A DNA stretch of 64,000 nucleotides from VAXT01 sp963794605 (GTDB taxonomy: Bacteria; Actinomycetota; Thermoleophilia; Gaiellales; Gaiellaceae): assembly GCA_963794605.1 (NCBI GenBank), contig CAWCEN010000002.1, positions 62,001-126,000 of the forward strand. The letters run 5' to 3'. Position numbers and translations under genes: made by a program. The notes under the pieces are model-generated. The model saw only the letters and a list, made by a program, of their open reading frames with translations. It made no database searches and was not told the DNA's origin. Shown in pieces: positions 15,293-23,565 of this stretch. Position 1 is the first letter of the stretch; the number at the start of each line of letters is the position of its first letter.

Positions 15293-16614
15293 TCTCGCGC
15301 TACTCGCGACCGGACATGGCCAGGATCTGGTCGGACGAGGGCAAGCTCGAGCGCTGGCTCGACGTCGAGCTCGCCGCCCTCGACGGCTGGGCGGAGACCG
15401 GGGTCGTGCCGGCCGACGCGGCTAGCGAAATCCGCGCGAGGGCGACTGCGCCGACGCCGGAACGGGTCGCGGAGATCGAGGAGAAGACGCACCACGACGT
15501 GGCCGCATTCGTCGACGCGGTCGCCGGTGAGCTTGGGCCGGCCGGGCGCTGGTTTCACTACGGGTTGACGTCGTCGGACGTCGTCGACACCGCGCTCGCG
15601 CTCCAGATGGGCGCGGCCGGCGAGCTCATTCTGGCCGGCGTTGAACGCGCCTTCGCAGCGGTCATGAAGCGCGCCGAAGAGCACCGGCTGACGCTCACGA
15701 TCGGACGCACGCACGGAGTGCATGCGGAGCCGACGACGTTCGGCCTCAAGCTCGCGGTGTGGGCATTCGAGCTCGAGCGCGACCGTGAGCGGCTCGCGGC
15801 TGCGCTCGCCGGTGTCCGGGTCGGCAAGCTCTCCGGCGCGGTCGGGAACTACGCGGCGATCGACCCCGAGGTCGAGCGCATCGCATGCGAACGGCTCGGG
15901 CTCGAGCCGGAGCCGGCGGCAACGCAGGTCGTTCAGCGCGACCGGCACGCGGCCCTGCTTTCAGCGCTCGCGCTGACCGCGGCCTCGCTCGAGCGGTTCG
16001 CACTCGAGATCCGGCACCTGGCGCGAACGGAGGTGGCCGAAGTCCAGGAGCCGTTCGGCAAGGGCCAGAAGGGCTCGTCGGCGATGCCGCACAAGCGGAA
16101 CCCGATCGTCGCCGAGCGGATCTGCGGGCTCGCGCGGGTCGTGCGCGCGGGGGCGCTCGTCGGGCTCGAGAACGTGGCGCTCTGGCACGAGCGCGACATC
16201 TCGCACTCGTCGGCCGAGCGCGTCACGATCCCGGATGCCTTCCTCGCGCTCGACTACATGCTCGACCGCTTCGCCTGGCTCGTCGAGGGGCTGGTTGTGC
16301 GCGGCGAGCAGATGCGCCGCAACCTCGAGCTCAGCCGCGGGCTCTACTTCAGCCAGCGTCTCCTGCTCGCACTCGTCGACGCGGGACTGCCGCGCGACGA
16401 GGCGTACCGGCTCGTGCAGGGACACGCGATGCGCGCCTGGGAGGAGGAGCTCGACTTCCCCGAGCTCGTCCGGGCCGACGCCGAGATCGGCAATCGCCTT
16501 GACCCGGCTGCGCTCGACGCGATCTTCGACCTCGGCCACTACACACGCCACGTCGACACCGTCTTCGAGCGCCTGGCCGCCATCACGAACAAGGAGGAAC
16601 CGGTTCATGCTTAG
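15289..16614 (+). CDS. purB: Adenylosuccinate lyase
   Basis: Cleaves SAICAR to AICAR and adenylosuccinate to AMP, releasing fumarate. The 441 residues match the fumarase/aspartase fold. The signature SSAMPHKRNP (catalytic Ser loop, about 263-272), the TSSDVVDTA region (about 92) and the GRTHGVHAEPT region with the catalytic His (about 140) are present. The GTG start overlaps the purE stop (GTGA). A dispersed two-hairpin repeat lies in the 92 bases between purB and purC. Confidence 0.98.
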   Translation: MISRYSRPDMARIWSDEGKLERWLDVELAALDGWAETGVVPADAASEIRARATAPTPERVAEIEEKTHHDVAAFVDAVAGELGPAGRWFHYGLTSSDVVDTALALQMGAAGELILAGVERAFAAVMKRAEEHRLTLTIGRTHGVHAEPTTFGLKLAVWAFELERDRERLAAALAGVRVGKLSGAVGNYAAIDPEVERIACERLGLEPEPAATQVVQRDRHAALLSALALTAASLERFALEIRHLARTEVAEVQEPFGKGQKGSSAMPHKRNPIVAERICGLARVVRAGALVGLENVALWHERDISHSSAERVTIPDAFLALDYMLDRFAWLVEGLVVRGEQMRRNLELSRGLYFSQRLLLALVDAGLPRDEAYRLVQGHAMRAWEEELDFPELVRADAEIGNRLDPAALDAIFDLGHYTRHVDTVFERLAAITNKEEPVHA

Positions 16615-16631
16615 AGCCGTATTGCTAGACC

Positions 16632-16714
16632 GTTCGAACGACTCGACCGGTCATTTCCGACGGATGTCGAGCAAAGCCCGGCATCCTGAAGGCGGCATCG
16701 CAAGCGATGCCTGA
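16632..16714 (+). repeat. Dispersed two-hairpin element, copy B (purB-purC)
   Basis: The core CGACCGGTCATTTCCGACGG is identical to that of the rpsR-rplI array. Stem 1 is GGATG (16662-16666) with CATCC (16682-16686) around a GCAAAGC loop. Stem 2 is GGCATCGC (16694-16701) with GCGATGCC (16704-16711). Relative to the array, both arms of each stem changed together. The purC ATG (16707-16709) lies inside the 3' arm of stem 2. Confidence 0.88.
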
Positions 16715-17573
16715 GATTGAGGCCGTGCACGTCGCCAGCGGCAAGGTCCGCGAGCTCTACGAGCTGGACAGCGAGCGTCTGCTCCTGACGGCGAGCGACC
16801 GCATCTCGGTGTTCGACGTCGTCCTGCCGACCGAGATCCCGGACAAGGGCCGCGTGCTGACCGGGCTCTCCGGCTTCTGGTTCTCTCGCACGAAGTCGAT
16901 CGTCCCGAACCACCTGCTCACGATTCGCGCCGACGGCCGCTCGATGGAGTGCCGCAAGCTCCTGATGCTGCCGATCGAGTGCGTCGTCCGCGGCTACCTG
17001 TCGGGCTCGGGCTGGAAGAGCTACGGCGAGAACGGCGAGGTCTGCGGAATCGCGCTCCCCGAGGGGCTTCGCGAGTCGGATCGGCTTCCGGAGCCGATCT
17101 TCACCCCGACGACGAAGGCGGCGGAGGGGCACGACACGCCGCTGACGCCGGAGCAGGCGGCCGCGCTGGTCGGCGACGAGCGCTTTGCCGAGCTGGAGCG
17201 GATCTCGATCGAGCTCTACACGACCGCGGCCGATGCGCTGCTCGAGAAGGGGATCATCATCGCCGACACCAAGTTCGAGCTCGGGCTCGCAGAGGACGGC
17301 ACGATCGTCCTCGGAGACGAGGTCTTCACGCCGGACTCCTCGCGCTTCTGGCCGGCCGACGAGTACCAGCCCGGCGGCCCACAGCCCTCGTTCGACAAGC
17401 AGTTCGTGCGCGACTACGCGGAGTCGCTCGGCTGGGACAAGACTCCGCCCGGCCCTGAGCTCCCCGACGAGGTCGTCGCCGGCACCCGCGCCCGCTACAT
17501 CGAGGCGTTCGAGCAGATCACGCGAATGTCGTTCGACGACTACGCGGCCGAGCCCACGAGCGTCCTCGTATGA
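16707..17573 (+). CDS. purC: Phosphoribosylaminoimidazole-succinocarboxamide synthase
   Basis: Makes SAICAR from CAIR, aspartate and ATP. The 288 residues have the GKVRELYEL nucleotide-binding start, ASDRISVFDVVLP, the signature VRGYLSGSGWKSY region (about 93-105) and the second signature LIIADTKFELGL-like segment (about 184-196). The ATG is inside the repeat's second hairpin; the next usable start is GTG at 16725 (VHVASGKV). The stop overlaps purS as ATGA. Confidence 0.97.
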   Translation: MPEIEAVHVASGKVRELYELDSERLLLTASDRISVFDVVLPTEIPDKGRVLTGLSGFWFSRTKSIVPNHLLTIRADGRSMECRKLLMLPIECVVRGYLSGSGWKSYGENGEVCGIALPEGLRESDRLPEPIFTPTTKAAEGHDTPLTPEQAAALVGDERFAELERISIELYTTAADALLEKGIIIADTKFELGLAEDGTIVLGDEVFTPDSSRFWPADEYQPGGPQPSFDKQFVRDYAESLGWDKTPPGPELPDEVVAGTRARYIEAFEQITRMSFDDYAAEPTSVLV

Positions 17574-17815
17574 AGGCGACCGTGCTCGTCAGGCCGAAGC
17601 CCGGGATCCTCGATCCGCAGGGCAAGGCGGTCGAGGACTCGCTCCGGCATCTCGGCTTCAAGGTCGACGAAGCCCGGGTCGGTCGATTGCTCGATCTCGA
17701 GGTCCAGGCTTCGGACCCGGGCCAGGCCCGCGCCGAGGTCGAGCGCATGTGCGCCGAGCTGCTCGCCAACCCGCTGATCGAGAGCTACGAGATCGAGCTC
17801 GTGGAGAACGCGTGA
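17570..17815 (+). CDS. purS: FGAM synthase subunit PurS
   Basis: An 81-residue bridging subunit of the three-part formylglycinamidine synthase (PurS, PurQ and small PurL). It has the usual beta-alpha-beta layout: a first strand TVLVRPKPGILDPQGKAVE, GFKVDEARVGRLLDLEV, and the end IESYEIELVENA. It overlaps purC and purQ by four bases on each side. Its partner purL is about 25 kb away at 42324, of the short type that requires PurS. Confidence 0.97.
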   Translation: MKATVLVRPKPGILDPQGKAVEDSLRHLGFKVDEARVGRLLDLEVQASDPGQARAEVERMCAELLANPLIESYEIELVENA

Positions 17816-18510
17816 CCGAGCCCGCGCCACGCATCGCCGTCGTCGTCTTTCCCGGGTCGAACGACGACCGTGACGCCGCCCTCGCGCTCGAAAACCTGGG
17901 CGCCGAGCCGGTCCTGCACTGGCACGCCGAGCCCGAGCTGCCTGAAGTGGGCGCCGTTGTCCTTCCTGGAGGCTTCTCGTACGGCGATTACCTTCGCGCA
18001 GGGGCGATCGCCCGGTTCTCGCCGGCGATGCGCGCCGTGGGCGACTTCGCCGCCGGCGGCGGATTCGTGCTCGGCATCTGCAATGGCTTCCAGGTCCTGT
18101 GCGAGGCCGGCCTGCTCCCAGGCGTGCTGCGCGCGAACGAGTCGCTTTCGTTCGTCTGCCGGGACGTCCCGGTGCGCGTCGAGCGCAACGATGTCCCGTT
18201 TCTCGCCGCGTGCGAGACCGGCCAGAGGCTGACGATCCCCGTGAAGCACGGTGAGGGCTGCTACTTCGCAGACGACGAGCTCCGCAGGCGGCTCGAGGCC
18301 AAGGGTCAGATCGTCCTTCGCTACGACGGAGACAATCCGAACGGCTCTGTCGACGACATCGCAGGCGTGATCAATGCCGACGGCAACGTCATGGGCCTGA
18401 TGCCGCACCCGGAGCACGCAGTCGACCCGCTGCTCGGCTCGAGCGACGGCGCGCTGATCTTGCAGGCACTCGTCGAACGTGCCCGCGAGCGACTATTCGC
18501 CGCGGCCTGA
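17812..18510 (+). CDS. purQ: FGAM synthase glutaminase subunit PurQ
   Basis: Class I glutamine amidotransferase that supplies ammonia to PurL. The 232 residues have VVFPGSNDDRDA at the start, GGFSYGDYLR, the nucleophile Cys90 in LGICNGFQ, and the His-x-Glu of the triad in PHPEH near the end. The GTG start overlaps purS as GTGA. The last 18 bases overlap the antisense small membrane-protein frame at 18493. Confidence 0.97.
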   Translation: MTEPAPRIAVVVFPGSNDDRDAALALENLGAEPVLHWHAEPELPEVGAVVLPGGFSYGDYLRAGAIARFSPAMRAVGDFAAGGGFVLGICNGFQVLCEAGLLPGVLRANESLSFVCRDVPVRVERNDVPFLAACETGQRLTIPVKHGEGCYFADDELRRRLEAKGQIVLRYDGDNPNGSVDDIAGVINADGNVMGLMPHPEHAVDPLLGSSDGALILQALVERARERLFAAA

Positions 18511-18624
18511 GAACACGTCCTCGACCATCGCCTGAACGCGACGTGACCTGCTTGGTCGCACGAGCCCGACGAGGAACATCACCACGACGGCGACGGCCAG
18601 CACGGGTAGAAGCAGGAATGGCAA
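18493..18624 (-). CDS. Tiny single-pass membrane protein (43 residues)
   Basis: A short frame from TTG at 18624 to TAG at 18493-18495. It has one clear membrane helix (residues about 2-23, Leu/Val/Ala-rich with VAVVVMFLVGLV) followed by a basic patch (RPSRSRR) and a soluble tail VQAMVEDVFSGRGE. Third codon positions are strongly G/C. It starts 6 bases after the stop of the gene at 18631, so the two look like an operon. I know of no named family. Confidence 0.5.
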   Translation of the reverse strand: MPFLLLPVLAVAVVVMFLVGLVRPSRSRRVQAMVEDVFSGRGE

Positions 18625-18630
18625 TGTCCG

Positions 18631-18933
18631 CTACGTCTTCCCGTTGGCTCCCTCCTTCATGCTTGGGAACCCGAGCGTCTCGGCCAGCTGGGGGCATCGA
18701 GCGAGGCCGTCGACCAGCCGCTCGACATCACGTGCACGCAGCGTGACCGGCCCGCGGCGGGCCGTTCCACCCGTCGAGTAGGCGAAGCGGACGAGGCGCT
18801 CGCCCTTTGCGCCCTCGAGCAGCTGCACGACGGATGCGAACCGTTTGTCGCCTGACCGCTGCTGGACGCTCAGCTCCTCGACAAGCGTCGCAGGACCCCA
18901 GGGTGTCGCTGTCTTCGTTGCCACGTACGGCAA
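18631..18933 (-). CDS. Small conserved protein, unknown function
   Basis: A 100-residue soluble protein without signal or membrane segments. Its features are a WGPATLVEELSVQ start region, a Val/Leu/Arg strand-rich centre (RLVRFAYSTGG) and ARDVERLVDGLARCPQL near the end. It starts from TTG at 18933 or GTG at 18924. It lies upstream of the tiny membrane protein at 18493 and downstream of the reductase-like gene at 18979, all on the minus strand. I do not recognise a family. Confidence 0.65.
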   Translation of the reverse strand: MPYVATKTATPWGPATLVEELSVQQRSGDKRFASVVQLLEGAKGERLVRFAYSTGGTARRGPVTLRARDVERLVDGLARCPQLAETLGFPSMKEGANGKT

Positions 18934-18978
18934 CCTAACGAGGAACTCGTGACGTGTCTGTCGCAGCTTTGAGACAGA

Positions 18979-19968
18979 TCACGGACCGAGCCAGGTCACC
19001 TCCGTGTCGAGGAGCGCCAGGAAGGCCTCGGGATCCTCGACCGCAATCTCCGGTGGATGGACGCCGGGCTTCGCGAGTCGTCCCTCTGCGAGCTCCACAG
19101 CTCCTCTGGCTGCCGGCTCCGACGTCGACCTGGCGCTCCCGCCCCGCGTGACGGTCCGCCCCACGACCCCCGCGCCGCCGGCGCGAAGCTCGACCTCGTG
19201 CACCGCGACCGACTCCGGCGACTGCGTGTACGGCTCGGGCAGCTCGCCTTCCTCGAGCGCAAGCAGCTTCTCCAGCAGCCCGGGCGACAGGCAGAGCCGG
19301 AAGCTCGCTTCGCGCAGGCTCGGCACGCTCACCGGGAGCGTCGCCAGCTCGGAGTGGAGCGTGAAGATCCCCTCGGCGCGGCCGACCGGCTCCGGGAAGT
19401 CGCGCGACGCCGCGCCGGACAGCGGATCGACCTCCTCGAGCCCGCCGTTGCGCAGGACGACCGGCCGCATCTGCACCTCGTCACGCAGCGTCTGCACCGA
19501 GTACGGCGCCGGAAACGGGTGACCCGCAGCGGCCGGGTCGCGCGTCGCGGCCCAGATCTCCATCGAGACCGGATCGCGCCCCAGCCGGCGGACAGCCGCC
19601 GCGGCGAGCAGGTTCGTCTTGCCCGGGGCCGAGCCGAGCCCGAGGACCGCCGTCAGGCCGGCGACCTGAAACTCGTCGTACAGCTCGAGCTGCTGCCGGG
19701 TGACGTGGAAGAGCCCGCCGAGATCCACGTAATGCGCTCCGGCGCCAAGCGCGCCCCGCATCACATCGAGGTTCAGCCGGTAGTCGGCCGCGTTGACGAC
19801 CACATCCGAGCCCTCCACGGCGGCGCTCAACGAAGCCGGATCGCGGGCGTCGACGTGCTGCGCTCCATCGAGCCGGAAGTCCCTCTGAGCCACGTCCGCC
19901 CCCCACTCCTCCAGGAACGCGGTGACGTTGCGACCGATCGTGCCCGTTGCCCCGACGACGGTGATCAC
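18979..19968 (-). CDS. Saccharopine dehydrogenase-like NAD(P)-binding protein
   Basis: A 329-residue oxidoreductase-type protein. The N-terminal Rossmann fold shows VVGATGTIGRNVT at about 4-16 and the acidic second-strand end VDARDP. The core GSDVVVNAADYRLNLDVMRGAL and HYVDLGG are typical of the saccharopine dehydrogenase NADP-binding family, including carboxynorspermidine-synthase-like proteins. The GSAPGKTNLLAA segment also fits. Substrate is unknown; the divergent polyamine block 14 bases away makes an amine or amino-acid substrate attractive but unproven. The GTG start leaves room for a shared promoter only inside gene ends. Confidence 0.85.
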   Translation of the reverse strand: MITVVGATGTIGRNVTAFLEEWGADVAQRDFRLDGAQHVDARDPASLSAAVEGSDVVVNAADYRLNLDVMRGALGAGAHYVDLGGLFHVTRQQLELYDEFQVAGLTAVLGLGSAPGKTNLLAAAAVRRLGRDPVSMEIWAATRDPAAAGHPFPAPYSVQTLRDEVQMRPVVLRNGGLEEVDPLSGAASRDFPEPVGRAEGIFTLHSELATLPVSVPSLREASFRLCLSPGLLEKLLALEEGELPEPYTQSPESVAVHEVELRAGGAGVVGRTVTRGGSARSTSEPAARGAVELAEGRLAKPGVHPPEIAVEDPEAFLALLDTEVTWLGP

Positions 19969-19982
19969 GTCAGAATCGTCTC

Positions 19983-21267
19983 ATGGCGGTGGAGCAGCGG
20001 ACCGAGAGCGAGCGCATCCTGGCCGCCCGCGAGCAGTACGTGCCGCGCGGGATCGCGACGACGCCGATCGTCGTCGCCCGGGCCGAAGGCGCCCGCGTCG
20101 AGGACGTCGACGGCAAGACGTACGTCGATTTTGCCGGCGGGCTCGGCTGCCAGAACACGGGCCACGGCCTGCCCGCTGCGGTCGCGGCCATGCACGAGCA
20201 GATCGACACGTACCTCCACCAGTGCTTCATGGTCGGGATCTACGAGCCGTACATCGAAGTCTGCCGCAGGCTCGCCGGGCTGTCGCCGTGCTCCGGCGAC
20301 GATCAGAAGAGCCTGCTCCTGAACAGCGGTGCCGAGGCGGTCGAGAACGCCGTCAAGATCGCCCGCGCCGCGACCGGGAAGCCCGGAGTCGTCGTCTTCG
20401 AAAACGCGTTCCACGGCCGCACGCTGCTGACGATGACGATGACGCACAAGGAGATCTACAAGAAAGGGTTCGGTCCGTTCGCCCCCGAGGTGTACCGCGC
20501 CCGCGGGCCGTATCCGTACCGCGGCGTGACCTCGGACGACGCGCTCGAGGACGTCTCGTCGCTCCTCGCCGAGCACGAGATCGGGTGCGTCGTCGTCGAG
20601 CCCGTGCAGGGCGAAGGCGGGTTCATCCCGTTGCCCGAGAACTTCCCCGCCCGGCTGCTCGAGCTCTGCCGCAAGCACGGAGCGCTCTACGTCGACGACG
20701 AGGTGCAGTCGGGAGTCGGCCGCACCGGCACGATCTGGGCGATCGAGCACTACGGCACCGAGCCGGACCTGCTCGTCTCCGGGCAAGTCGCTCGGCGGCG
20801 GACTGCCGCTGGCTGCGGTCACGGGCCGAGCCGAGGTGATGGACGCACCCGAGGCAGGCGGGCTCGGCGGCACGTTCGGCGGAAATCCTGTCGCCTGCGC
20901 GGCGGCCATGGCGGTGCTCGACGAAATCGCCCACGAGGAGTTCCGGGCGCGCTCAGAGGAGCTCGGGAACCATCTGCGCACGCGTCTGGACGAGATCGCG
21001 ACCCGCGTCGAGAACGTCGGCGAGGTGCGCGGCCTCGGCCCGATGCTCGCCCTAGAGCTGGTCACCGATCGCGAGGGTAAGGAGCCTGCCGCAGAGCTTG
21101 CGAAGCAGACGACGGCAGCCGCCCGGGAGCGAGGCCTGATCCTCCTCTCCTGCGGCACCTACGGCAACGTGATCCGCATTCTCGTGCCGCTGGTTATCGA
21201 CGACGACGATCTCGCCCGGGGTCTCGAGATCCTGGAGGAGTCCCTTGTCGACGCCGTCCCCGGCTGA
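19983..21267 (+). pseudogene. Class III aminotransferase (4-aminobutyrate/polyamine type), frameshifted at the PLP-lysine
   Basis: The first part (19983 to about 20780) encodes a good class III aminotransferase through EVQSGVGRTG and EPDLLVSG. The family then has a catalytic SGKSLGGGLPLA-type segment. Here the run at 20781-20783 reads GGG where GG would restore SGKSLGGGLPLAAVTGRAEVMDAP and continue in the frame of 20836-21267 to a normal C terminus. The extra base changes the Lys codon itself (about residue 267). Translation as written would continue out of frame to 21080. It is either a real inactivation or a homopolymer error. The gene is first in the polyamine block and overlaps the transporter ATPase gene. 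Confidence 0.85.
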
Positions 21268-22285
21268 CGTCCGGCTCGAAAGAGTCCGCAAGTCGTACGG
21301 CGACGTCGTGGCGGTGGACGGCGTCGAGCTCGAGGTGGCCCAAGGCGAGTTCTTCACCATGCTCGGCCCCTCGGGCTCCGGGAAAACGACCACGCTCCGC
21401 CTGATCGCCGGCTTCGAGCTACCGGACGAGGGTCGCGTGCTCCTTCAGGGAAGCGATGTCACGCGCCAGCCGCCCTACGCCAGGGACGTGAACACCGTGT
21501 TCCAGGACTACGCGCTCTTCCCGCACATGACCATCGCCGACAACGTCGCGTACGGACTGCGCGTCAAGGGAATCGGCAAGGCCGAGCGGCAGGGGCGCGT
21601 CAAGGAGATGCTCGAGCGCATGCGGCTCCCGACCGTGGGAGACCGCAAGCCGAGTCAGCTCTCCGGCGGGCAGCGGCAGCGCGTCGCCCTCGCGCGCGCG
21701 CTCGTCAACAGGCCAAAGGTGCTGCTGCTCGACGAGCCACTGGGTGCGCTCGATCTGAAGCTGCGTCAGGAGATGCAGCTCTTCCTCAAGAGCCTCCAAC
21801 AGGATCTCGGCATCACATTCGTCTACGTCACGCACGACCAGGACGAGGCGTTGACGATGAGCGACCGCCTCGCCGTCTTCGACAAGGGCCGCATCGAGCA
21901 GATCGGCTCACCGGCGGAGGTGTACGAGCATCCGGCGAGCGCATTCGTCGCAGGGTTCGTCGGGGTCTCCAATGTGATCGAGCGCGACGGCACGAGCTTC
22001 GCCGTTCGGCCGGAGAAGATCCGCATGACCAGCAACGGAGACGGCTCCCTTGCGAACGCCCACAAGGAGCACGGTCACATTCGGGACGTCGTCTATGCGG
22101 GCATGGTCACCCGGTACTTCGTCGACCTGGACCGCGGCGGAGAGCTTCAGGTGGTCAAGCAGAACCTCGAGACCTCATCGTCCGAGGCACTCGATGCGAG
22201 AGGCAGGGCGGTTCTTCTGGAGTGGAGCCCTGAGCACATGCTCGAGATCGAAACCAATGGGGGGAAGAAGGAAGGAGCGGTATGA
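21245..22285 (+). CDS. potA: Spermidine/putrescine-type ABC transporter ATP-binding protein (first set)
   Basis: ATPase that powers uptake of polyamines or related amines. The 346 residues contain Walker A GPSGSGKTTT (about 40-49), Q-loop VFQDYALFPH, signature LSGGQRQRVA, Walker B VLLLDEPLGALD, the H-loop VTHDQDEA and a C-terminal TOBE domain. The TTG start overlaps the preceding aminotransferase by 23 bases; the stop overlaps the binding-protein gene as ATGA. Substrate assignment rests on PotA-like sequence and neighbouring amine catabolism genes. Confidence 0.94.
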   Translation: MSTPSPADVRLERVRKSYGDVVAVDGVELEVAQGEFFTMLGPSGSGKTTTLRLIAGFELPDEGRVLLQGSDVTRQPPYARDVNTVFQDYALFPHMTIADNVAYGLRVKGIGKAERQGRVKEMLERMRLPTVGDRKPSQLSGGQRQRVALARALVNRPKVLLLDEPLGALDLKLRQEMQLFLKSLQQDLGITFVYVTHDQDEALTMSDRLAVFDKGRIEQIGSPAEVYEHPASAFVAGFVGVSNVIERDGTSFAVRPEKIRMTSNGDGSLANAHKEHGHIRDVVYAGMVTRYFVDLDRGGELQVVKQNLETSSSEALDARGRAVLLEWSPEHMLEIETNGGKKEGAV

Positions 22286-23481
22286 CGAAGCGTTACAAGT
22301 ACGTCCTCGGCTACGCCGCAGTGGCGTTGCTCGTGGTGGCGCTGGCGTTCGCCGCAGCGGGCTGCGGCGGCAGCGAGTCTTCGTCCTCGACGAACGAGAC
22401 CACCACCACAGCGGGTCAAGCCTCGATCGGGGCGGGCGAAGGCGAGCTCAACCTGATCGAGTGGCCGTACTACTCGGACCCGTCGTTCGCCAAGAAGTTC
22501 GAGCAGCAGACCGGCTGCACGATCCATCGCAAGGACGCGGGTTCGTCCAACGAGATGGTCGCCCTGATGCGGGCAGGCGGGGGTGGCGGCGGCGGCGAGT
22601 GGGATCTCGTCTCGGCCTCCGGCGACGCGAGCCTGCGCCTGATCAGGGGCGGCGACGTCCAGCCGGTGAACGTCGATCTGATCCCAGACTGGAAGAACTT
22701 CATCCCGATCTTCAAGTCGCCGGCGCACAACACGGAGGACGGCGTTCATTACGGCACCTCGCTGCAGTGGGGTCCGAACGTGCTCCTCTACAGGACGGAC
22801 AAGATCAAGCCCGGTGTAAGCGAATGGAGCGCCCTCTACGACCCCAAGTACAAGGGTCAGATCACGATCCCGAACAACCCGATCCAGATCGCCGACGCCG
22901 CCTTCTACCTGATGCACTCGAAGCCGGATCTTGGGATCAAGGATCCGTACGAGCTGAACAAGGAGCAGTTCGACGCCACCGTCGACTTGCTCAAGGAGCA
23001 GAAGAAGCTCGTCAAGCTCTACTGGAACTACGACACGGACGGTCGGGCCGCGTTCGCGAACGGCGACGTCGGGCTCGGCGCCATCTGGCCTGTCGACACG
23101 CTTGCACTCCAGGCGAAGAACGTGCCGGTCAAGGAGGTCATACCCGCCGACGGAGCGACGGGCTGGGCAGACACCTGGATGCTGGCCAAGAAAGCACCAC
23201 ACCCGAACTGCGCCTACATGTGGATGAAGTACGTGAGCACACCGCAGGTACAGGCGCAGCAGGCACTCGTGTTCGGCGAGACCCCCGTCAACCCGAAAGC
23301 GTGCCCCTTCATGGACAAGATCCAGGCCGGCTCGTGCGCGAAGTACCACCTGGACGAGCCGCTCCCCTTCTACAACACGATCAAGTTCTGGAAGACGCCG
23401 GTCGCCGACTGCGGCGACGGCAACAACGACTGCATGGACTACAACGCCTGGCAGAAGGCGTGGACCGAGATAACCGGGTGA
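22282..23481 (+). CDS. potD: Polyamine-type ABC transporter substrate-binding lipoprotein (first set)
   Basis: Extracellular binding protein tethered by lipid. A signal peptide (about 8-27) leads to a lipobox with Cys28 (AAAGC), then a low-complexity Ser/Thr linker and the SBP fold (LNLIEWPYYSDPSFAKKFEQ ... YDPKYKGQITIPNN ... GWADTWMLAKKAPH). The 399 residues match the PotD/PotF family, though the C-terminal Cys-rich segment (MDKIQAGSCAKYH, DCGDGNNDC) is unusual. The gene follows potA with a four-base overlap; a dispersed repeat separates it from the permeases. Confidence 0.92.
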   Translation: MTKRYKYVLGYAAVALLVVALAFAAAGCGGSESSSSTNETTTTAGQASIGAGEGELNLIEWPYYSDPSFAKKFEQQTGCTIHRKDAGSSNEMVALMRAGGGGGGGEWDLVSASGDASLRLIRGGDVQPVNVDLIPDWKNFIPIFKSPAHNTEDGVHYGTSLQWGPNVLLYRTDKIKPGVSEWSALYDPKYKGQITIPNNPIQIADAAFYLMHSKPDLGIKDPYELNKEQFDATVDLLKEQKKLVKLYWNYDTDGRAAFANGDVGLGAIWPVDTLALQAKNVPVKEVIPADGATGWADTWMLAKKAPHPNCAYMWMKYVSTPQVQAQQALVFGETPVNPKACPFMDKIQAGSCAKYHLDEPLPFYNTIKFWKTPVADCGDGNNDCMDYNAWQKAWTEITG

Positions 23482-23484
23482 CCC

Positions 23485-23565
23485 CCAAGGCGTCGCTTGC
23501 GATGCCGACGTGGAGGCTGGGCCGGCTTTGCCGGCGCAGCCGTTCTGATGTCTGAGGTCGCCGAG
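23485..23565 (-). repeat. Dispersed two-hairpin element, copy D, inverted (between binding protein and permease)
   Basis: Read on the minus strand this has the same order as the other copies. Stem 1 (arms 23530-23541 and 23515-23526) pairs at 11 of 12 positions around an AAA loop; stem 2 is GGCATCGC-AA-GCGACGCC (23489-23506). The 5' core is more diverged (CGACCTCAGACATCAGAACGG). Its far end overlaps the start of the downstream permease gene. Confidence 0.7.

Noticed and set aside
16630..16645. tRNA T-loop-like TTCGAAC near purC (also near 2240 and 58770)
   Set aside because: No acceptor stem or anticodon arm can be formed around these sites; at 2240 and 16632 they belong to the repeat.
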